Below are positions 58,229-64,000 of a stretch of 64,000 bases of DNA, piece after piece. Numbering within the stretch: position 1 is the first letter of the stretch; each line of letters begins with the position of its first letter. Origin of the DNA: Leptodontidium sp. MPI-SDFR-AT-0119 (lineage: Eukaryota > Ascomycota > Leotiomycetes > Helotiales > Leptodontidiaceae); NCBI GenBank assembly GCA_020726505.1, contig JAHLEZ010000004.1, positions 2,480,001-2,544,000 of the forward strand, in the 5' to 3' direction. The position numbers and the translations under genes were made by a program. Under the pieces are notes generated by a model. The model was not told the DNA's origin, made no database searches, and saw nothing but the letters and a program-made list of their open reading frames with translations.

Positions 58229-59135
58229 ATAGTCCTCACTGACTAGATCAACATGGACATCATGGACATCATGGATAGATGGGTGAAGTCTTCTTCGGGG
58301 GATAGAGGAAGGAGAAGGGAGAAAAGGAAAAAAGATAAGAAGTGTACGACATCTCCATGCATACACAATGCATGCATGGTTGAGCCCGCAATTGCTGACT
58401 GGTTATGCCAGAGATATCAGCCTCAAACAATGGCGAGTCTCTGCAATTATATTAGGGAGACAGATGAGGAAGCGAGGGATGACAATTGTAACTTGTTATT
58501 TTGCGTCGGGGAAGTGCTACCTAGGCTGCTTGATTGACTTATTCGAAATTATTAACAGTCATTTTCGAGGATAGAGGCGGAGATAGATACGAAGCGTTGG
58601 TGAAATAATATCTTCTCTTCCTCCCAGATCTCCATGAACTCGGGAAGCCAGCACTTGAGGAAGGCAAGGCATCGTCAAGCGGATGCCGGAACAGTCTCCG
58701 AAGCCATTCATTCATCCACTCATTCATTGAGTTACACACACTGGTACTCCCCCCACAAACCCTCGGCAGTGACATCCGCGACATGGCTTTCCTTGAACTG
58801 GCTAGACTCAAATCCCTCGGCGCCTTGCCCTCCCCGTCCACTTTCAGCGGGGCCCAGACCCTTCTACTGGCGCTTATTGGCTTCTGCGTGGCTTAACTTC
58901 TCTCAGAGCAACAACATCGTACGATTTTGATATCCAGCGTACGATATCGCTCAGTCCTACCTAGTCGCAATACAAAACACTTCACACAACCCCCCATCAG
59001 AGTTTCCCCATCGCGTGATTTATCCTTGTCTCGATCGATGCTTGCAGCTTAATGCCCTTGGATCATCAGGTCATTTCTCCTGACAGCAGTTCTCACACAC
59101 AGCACTCCCCTCACCAGCAACGAGCGAGCGAAAGG
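58229..59135. other. Intergenic stretch upstream of the SREBP gene
   Basis: The left edge carries a three-copy ATGGACATC repeat next to the truncated kinase. The right part is the promoter and leader of the SREBP-type gene; an in-frame ATG also lies at 59052 with a poor context. No other gene is supported. Confidence 0.5.
58254..58277. repeat. ATGGACATC direct repeat at the broken edge of the kinase relic
   Basis: Two perfect copies of ATGGACATC and a third partial copy (ATGGATAG) lie in tandem just beyond the point where kinase homology stops. Confidence 0.7.
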
Positions 59136-62100
59136 ATGGCTTCGAAGGACCCATTCGATCCGTCTGCCTTCTCTGGCATCTCTGCAGGCTTCGACTCTAT
59201 CAACGATTACAACAACTCTGTGGCGTTCACCGACACGCTGGCGCTGGACGACGACCCCCTCTTCCCAGCTGATTGGGATCAAGAGACACCCCCTTACGAA
59301 GGGAATCTCTACTCAACTCCCCTCAGCTGGGAGCCTCCCACCGAGCCAAAGATCGAGCCGATTCCATCCGCACCATACACAACTATGAACACGCTCACTG
59401 CGGCCCAGCAAGAGAAGCTGCGCAATATCGCAATGCCTCAGCACCTCCAGTATCGAAGTCACAACAGTCCGCACTCTACCGCGAGCACGAAGAGCCACTC
59501 TATCTCCTCCCCGGACAACAACGACCGCAGTCGAAAGCGCAAGTCATCCGCAGACGTGGACGATGAGGAAGATGATGATTCGAATCCACCTGTGAAGAAG
59601 ACTGCCCATAATATGATTGAGAAGAGGTATCGCACGAACTTGAACGACAAAATTGCTGCGCTGCGGGACAGCGTACCCAGTCTACGAATCATGACAAAGA
59701 GTGCAAGAGGAGAAGATACAGCAGATGATAGAGAGGAACTGCAAGGTTTGACTCCGGCTCACAAGTTGAATAAGGCGACAGTAAGTTGGGTTGGATTTCA
59801 CTACAATTTCAATTTCGCGAAGATCCGATGCTGGGCCCGGCATACCCGTACAGTCTAGCCACTCTCGTCTCATCAACCCTGGAATATTTTGGTTATATGC
59901 GCAAAGGATCAATTGTCGATATTGAAATCGTATATTGGTTGTCCTTGAAGTCAGGGAAGTGTCCGAGAGCATCCGAAAGTGGTGAGAAGCTAAGGGAGCA
60001 CTTCGTATTTTCGTCTATGCACACACAACACCCGATTTCATTACTTTGATTCTTAACCATGCTGTTCAATTATGGATCTTGAAGCTTTATGCCTCTACGA
60101 TAGAATCCGCTTGGTCCGAACATGTTGCTGATTGCCCCTTAGGTCTTGAGCAAAGCGACCGAGTACATTAACCACCTCGAGAAACGCAACAAGCGACTCC
60201 AGGATGAGAACGGGGAGCAAAAGGCAAGACTGGCAGCTTTTGAGACGCTCTTCCGCTCTGGCTCGATGGGCTTCAATCCAGCGCCACCTATGAATAATCC
60301 ATTCCAATTCACGCCTGACTACAGCACTCCTGGTCCATCACCCGGAGGTCTTGAACCCCAAGGTATGATACCAATACCAGAAGACATTAGAAGACTTCAA
60401 GGTAAGCTTTCTCTCTGTGACATTGTTGAATTCATAACAAACGACGATGAAGCTGTGTCAGTGTTGACTTCTCCAGGCCAAATGAGCCAACAAACCTTCC
60501 CAGTTCCCCAGGAACATTATCGACAAGCAATGGGCCCCAATGGGTGGAACAACAATGGCTATTTCGGCAAATTAATGGTAGGATCTCTCGCAGGTCTCAT
60601 GATCATGGAAGGCTTCAGCGAGGCCGAGCAAGAGCAGGATGCACCTGGTGCACGTGGTTTGTTCGCGCTTCCTTTACAGCTCCTTAGATCCCTCAGCTCT
60701 GCACTACATTCTTCACTGGAAATCAACACCCTCGGATACCATCTTTCGGCAACGAGGATTTTAGGATATCTCAAGCTATTCTTTGTTGTCGGGGCGGTGC
60801 TCTACGTATTTCTCCCATCGCTCTTCACAGCCAAGCCAAAGTCGAAGGGCAAGCCTCAAAGCACATCTCTTTCCGCGGCACCTTCCCTGGCTTCATCGAT
60901 CCAAGTTCGCCGACAAGCCTGGCTCACTGCTATCCAAAGCGTTTGGGTACCACGTCACAACTTCTTCCTTGAAGCAGCAGCCCTTCTACTGAAGATGGTG
61001 AAGCTAAGTATGAGAAATGTCATTGGTGTCCAAGGCTATACATACCTTACCGGAATCACGCCACAACAGGAAGCAGCCAGGATAAAGGCATGGACCATTG
61101 CTCTTGACGCTCAGCTCGCTGGGGGAGATGTTGAGGTTAGCAAGAGCCGTCTAACGTTGACATTACTTGCCTCGGGAACTCTGCCCGATACACCAGCTCG
61201 TCTCATGCTGAAAGCACTTCACATCCGTGTCTTGTTGTGGGAGGTTGGCAACGCAGGTTTCAACGGCTTCTACATGTTCCACGAAGCTGCAGCCAAGATG
61301 GCTCGCTGGAAGTGGAACGAGGCAAAGCAACTGCAAAACTTGGTATCTCACACCAAGGAGAAGCAGGAAGACGAACTTCCAGAGTATCTCGCTGCTCTAC
61401 TCGAGGAAGAGTGTGATGACGTGTTGGTTGATAGCATCGGCCAACGGGCATACAATCTCGCTTGGAATCTTCCAACTACCAGCAACGCTGAAACCTCTGG
61501 CGATGGTATGGATGGTGTTGTCGATGATTTTGCTATTCGCAGCCCACTCGATGCAGTTGCAGCCTGGTATTCCAGTCTTGTCCTACAACGAGCTCTTGCC
61601 AAGAGCCTTCAGACTTCGGAAGACGACCTCGTCGCACAAACGTCTATCATCGAAGATATCGCACTTGCCATCAAGACAGCGCCCATTGGCTCTCGGTCTC
61701 AGATCCGAGCACTAGTCGCCCGGGCTGTCTTGGTCAAGGAGAAGAGAGGAGCCAGTATTGCTGAATCGATTCAAGCTCTCGGTCCACTCGAGAAGGCCGG
61801 TTCCAAGACTGCCTCTAGTCTCATCAATACCAGTACCTCTATTGTTAGACTGCCCGACATCAAGATGTCCCTCCGATGCGCTATGGCGATTGCACATCTC
61901 GAACGCTTCCCAGCACCTTCGAACCCTGTAACAGCGCACCGAATCATCAGCACCGTCTCTCCGGTCAATCTCACACTCCTTGGCTTTACAGCAGCATTCA
62001 AGCTCATGGAACGAATCAATGGACACGACCTAGTCGCAAATTCATGCTCTCATACGCTAGAGAAATTGGCTGGTGGTCTGAGGATCTGGATTGGTGGTAA

Positions 62101-62242
62101 GAACGACGATACGGGCGCTCTGGATAGAGAAGTCAAGAAGGCCATGGTGGATCGATGTCTGAGTATCTCGAGGAGGATAGTGGGCATGCAGGATGCGGGC
62201 TACGAGTCGATGACCGACGAGGATACCGGCGAGGGTTGTTGA
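59136..62242 (+). CDS. SRE1: SREBP-type bHLH transcription factor, membrane-bound precursor
   Basis: Exons 59136-59780, 60143-60401 and 60477-62242 give 889 residues. The bHLH reads [20 protein letters not shown] with Tyr at about 165, the Tyr-for-Arg change diagnostic of SREBPs, then an extended acidic loop and helix 2 ([20 protein letters not shown]) encoded after the first intron. Two hydrophobic segments follow ([17 protein letters not shown], and [20 protein letters not shown]), then a roughly 480-residue helical domain as in fungal SREBPs (DUF2014). Fungal Sre1/SrbA are ER-anchored, are cleaved when sterol or oxygen is low, and activate ergosterol and hypoxia genes. The first intron is 362 nt, long for this locus. 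The second (60402-60476, 75 nt) is a multiple of three without stop; if retained the protein has 914 residues. ATG 59136 was chosen over 59052 for its context (AAGGATGG). Confidence 0.9.
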
Positions 62243-63900
62243 TCAACTTGATCCCCTTTTCTTTCTTCCTTGTTATTTGATATCTCGTAGCAGGATGGCT
62301 TTCATTCAAAGCGCTGCAGAGTTTCTTCACCTCTTATAAAGTTTAACGCATTTCTTCTCATCCATTTTTTGTCTTGATCTGAATGTGTCTGTCTGCCTGT
62401 CTCTCTGTCGCTTTTGTATATTTGATGCGGGTTGGATATATCGGCGTCGGGCTGATGGTGGGTTTTGCTGGCCCTTTTTTTGTTATTGTGGTTGTGTGAA
62501 TAACTACCCACCTATCCTACCTGCTTTACCTGTACCTGCCTCGATCTGGTCTGTGCTATGCTAGTGGGTATGATAATGGTAGAGATGGAAATCAATGAAA
62601 AGCTCCTCTTGAACCTTATATCAACAATGTATAGTGAGTGACATTAACAAAGTAGCATGTGTATAGACTTCTTGGGGAGACGAGTTTCTCTGCAAAGAGT
62701 ACTCACATGGCTTCTACCTAATACTTATGCGGCATGCAAACTACGAATGTCATTTCGACATTCTCGGCATATCTCCATGGAGAATATGTTATTTTTGACC
62801 ACATTAGCTAGAATGCTCTAATTTAAGCGTCTTCTTGAGCCTGCTCCTCCCTCACCATCATCCAAGAAACCCGAAAGAAACCCGAGTTCGCAGTTGGGAA
62901 ATACTAAATACCTCACTTAACCCGGTCAAGAACAAGAAAGAAAAAGTAAAAAGCAAGGATCTCCTCTCTCCCAACTTCCAAAAGGGCGCCGTGGATATAC
63001 CAATATCTATAACAAATCCTCCTCATCCTCATCCGGCATCTACGGTATCTCCCGCAGCCAGCCCAGCTCCATCTCCCACACGAGCATTTCCTTCGCTTCT
63101 CCGTCCCCTGCAACATCCGCATCCGCCCCACGAACCTCTCGCCTGTCTTCCAATCATAGATTGTCTTGTTCCAATCGGCCAATGAGATGCGAAAGGACTC
63201 CTTATCACGCTGATCCACCGAAGGCCTTATCAGCTTATCATGCGAGAAGCAATCCTTCTTTGCATTTCCTCGGTGCAACTAACGTCTGAGCTTCATACCT
63301 TACCTACACCTATGGCGGCACTACTCTGCCTCGTCCAGAGAGATAAGCAGAAAAGGAAACAAGCTTGCTTCTCCGGCGGCCAGATACACACATAGACACG
63401 GTAGGTAGGGACGTGCGTGGGTGGTAATTGGGGTGTCTGCATTGGATGGGTAGGACTTGTAAGAGGGGGTTTGGAGGAGGGCTGCTTTTCCGAGGATTTG
63501 CGTGGTGAGGTTGTGGAGGAGGGGAGAGGTGCGGGAGAATGCTATGCTCTGCTGGCTATGGATCGTTTTCTGGATAGGTAGTTAGGGAATTGGCGGTATT
63601 TGGATGGGATTGGCTAAGTAGCTTGGTGGGTTTATCTATCTACTTCCTGATCTTTTTTCGAGATCTTTCCCTTCTCCTGGCTCTGTTACTTACTCACTTA
63701 CTTCCTTTCTGTTTTGTTCTGTTTGTGTTCGCATTGACGAAGAAGAAGTGAGAGAAGACTAAGAAGGAAGGAAGGAAGGAAGGTGTGATACTTGACTGTA
63801 TACTTACCTACCTGCCTACCTGCCTCACTCCCTGAACGGGCTCATGATATCAGAGTTGACGTGAGAAGAGAGAAATCATACACAATCCGCGGCTTCCACC
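62243..63900. other. Intergenic region between the SREBP gene and the right-edge gene
   Basis: About 1.66 kb, with no gene supported. It includes the SREBP 3' flank, a GGAAG microsatellite near 63763-63783, TTACCTACCTGCC repeats near 63806-63823, and the promoter of the gene starting at 63901. Confidence 0.55.
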
Positions 63901-64000
63901 ATGTCGGGCAATTGGCAACCCCAAGTGCCAGTGACAGAGGTCAATGGCGGACCAATTGAAGGAGGGCCTGATGGCGTGAATGGATCAGAGAACGAGAGCC
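63901..64000 (+). CDS. 5' end of an unidentified gene (partial)
   Basis: An ATG in a strong context (CTTCCACCATGTC) begins an open frame reading MSGNWQPQVPVTEVNGGPIE and on to the window edge, 33 codons without a stop. Composition is Gly/Asn/Pro/Glu-rich, suggesting a disordered N-terminus. The family is not recognised; the rest lies outside the window. Confidence 0.5.
   Translation, partial: MSGNWQPQVPVTEVNGGPIEGGPDGVNGSENES

Overview
The window looks like chromosomal DNA of a filamentous ascomycete (Pezizomycotina; the protein set and gene style suggest Leotiomycetes, though I cannot prove this without a search). The evidence is short spliceosomal introns (mostly 43-120 nt) with GT..AG ends and CTAAC/CTGAC-like branch sites, long pyrimidine-rich leaders, many microsatellites between genes, and conserved fungal proteins. 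No bacterial, phage or CRISPR features were seen.

Layout. 0-5 kb: the tail of an acidic protein, an Apq12-like nuclear-envelope protein, the GPN-loop GTPase GPN3 (reverse strand) and, divergent from it, S-adenosylmethionine synthetase. 5-14.6 kb: mostly noncoding, with a small CGH-motif protein gene, a small secreted-protein gene, and a degenerate four-copy tandem repeat near 11.4-12.0 kb. 14.6-18 kb: a 1080-residue coiled-coil protein. 20.4-22.2 kb: an ammonium permease with a cluster of GATA-factor sites upstream. 22.2-30.0 kb: a 7.8-kb stretch without a credible gene, rich in simple repeats. 30.0-38.5 kb: Mediator subunit 16, a divergent HST3/HST4-type sirtuin, and a 544-residue basic/acidic protein with a clustered-cysteine module that I do not recognise. 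40.6-47.6 kb: three major facilitator transporters (a glucose-transporter type, an unplaced MFS protein, and a lactose-permease-like sugar transporter in opposite orientation). 47.6-58.3 kb: an accessory-looking stretch with broken pieces of a type-B carboxylesterase, an ankyrin-like relic, a frameshifted APH-type kinase, a degenerate tandem repeat, and two intact genes (a membrane protein and a siderophore-esterase-like hydrolase). 59.1-62.2 kb: an SREBP-type membrane-bound bHLH transcription factor. The first codons of another gene sit at the right edge.

How the genes fit together. Housekeeping blocks (GPN3/SAM synthetase, MED16/sirtuin, SREBP) are intact. They alternate with nutrient-uptake genes (ammonium, sugars, possibly iron from siderophores) and with one decaying patch. 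No single new multigene system is evident. The best candidates for novelty are the cysteine-module protein at 36.9-38.5 kb and the pseudogene patch at 51.4-58.3 kb, where two same-strand carboxylesterase pieces flank an intact opposite-strand gene. All coordinates, splice sites and frames were read by eye; family assignments come from recognised motifs and were not checked by a database search.
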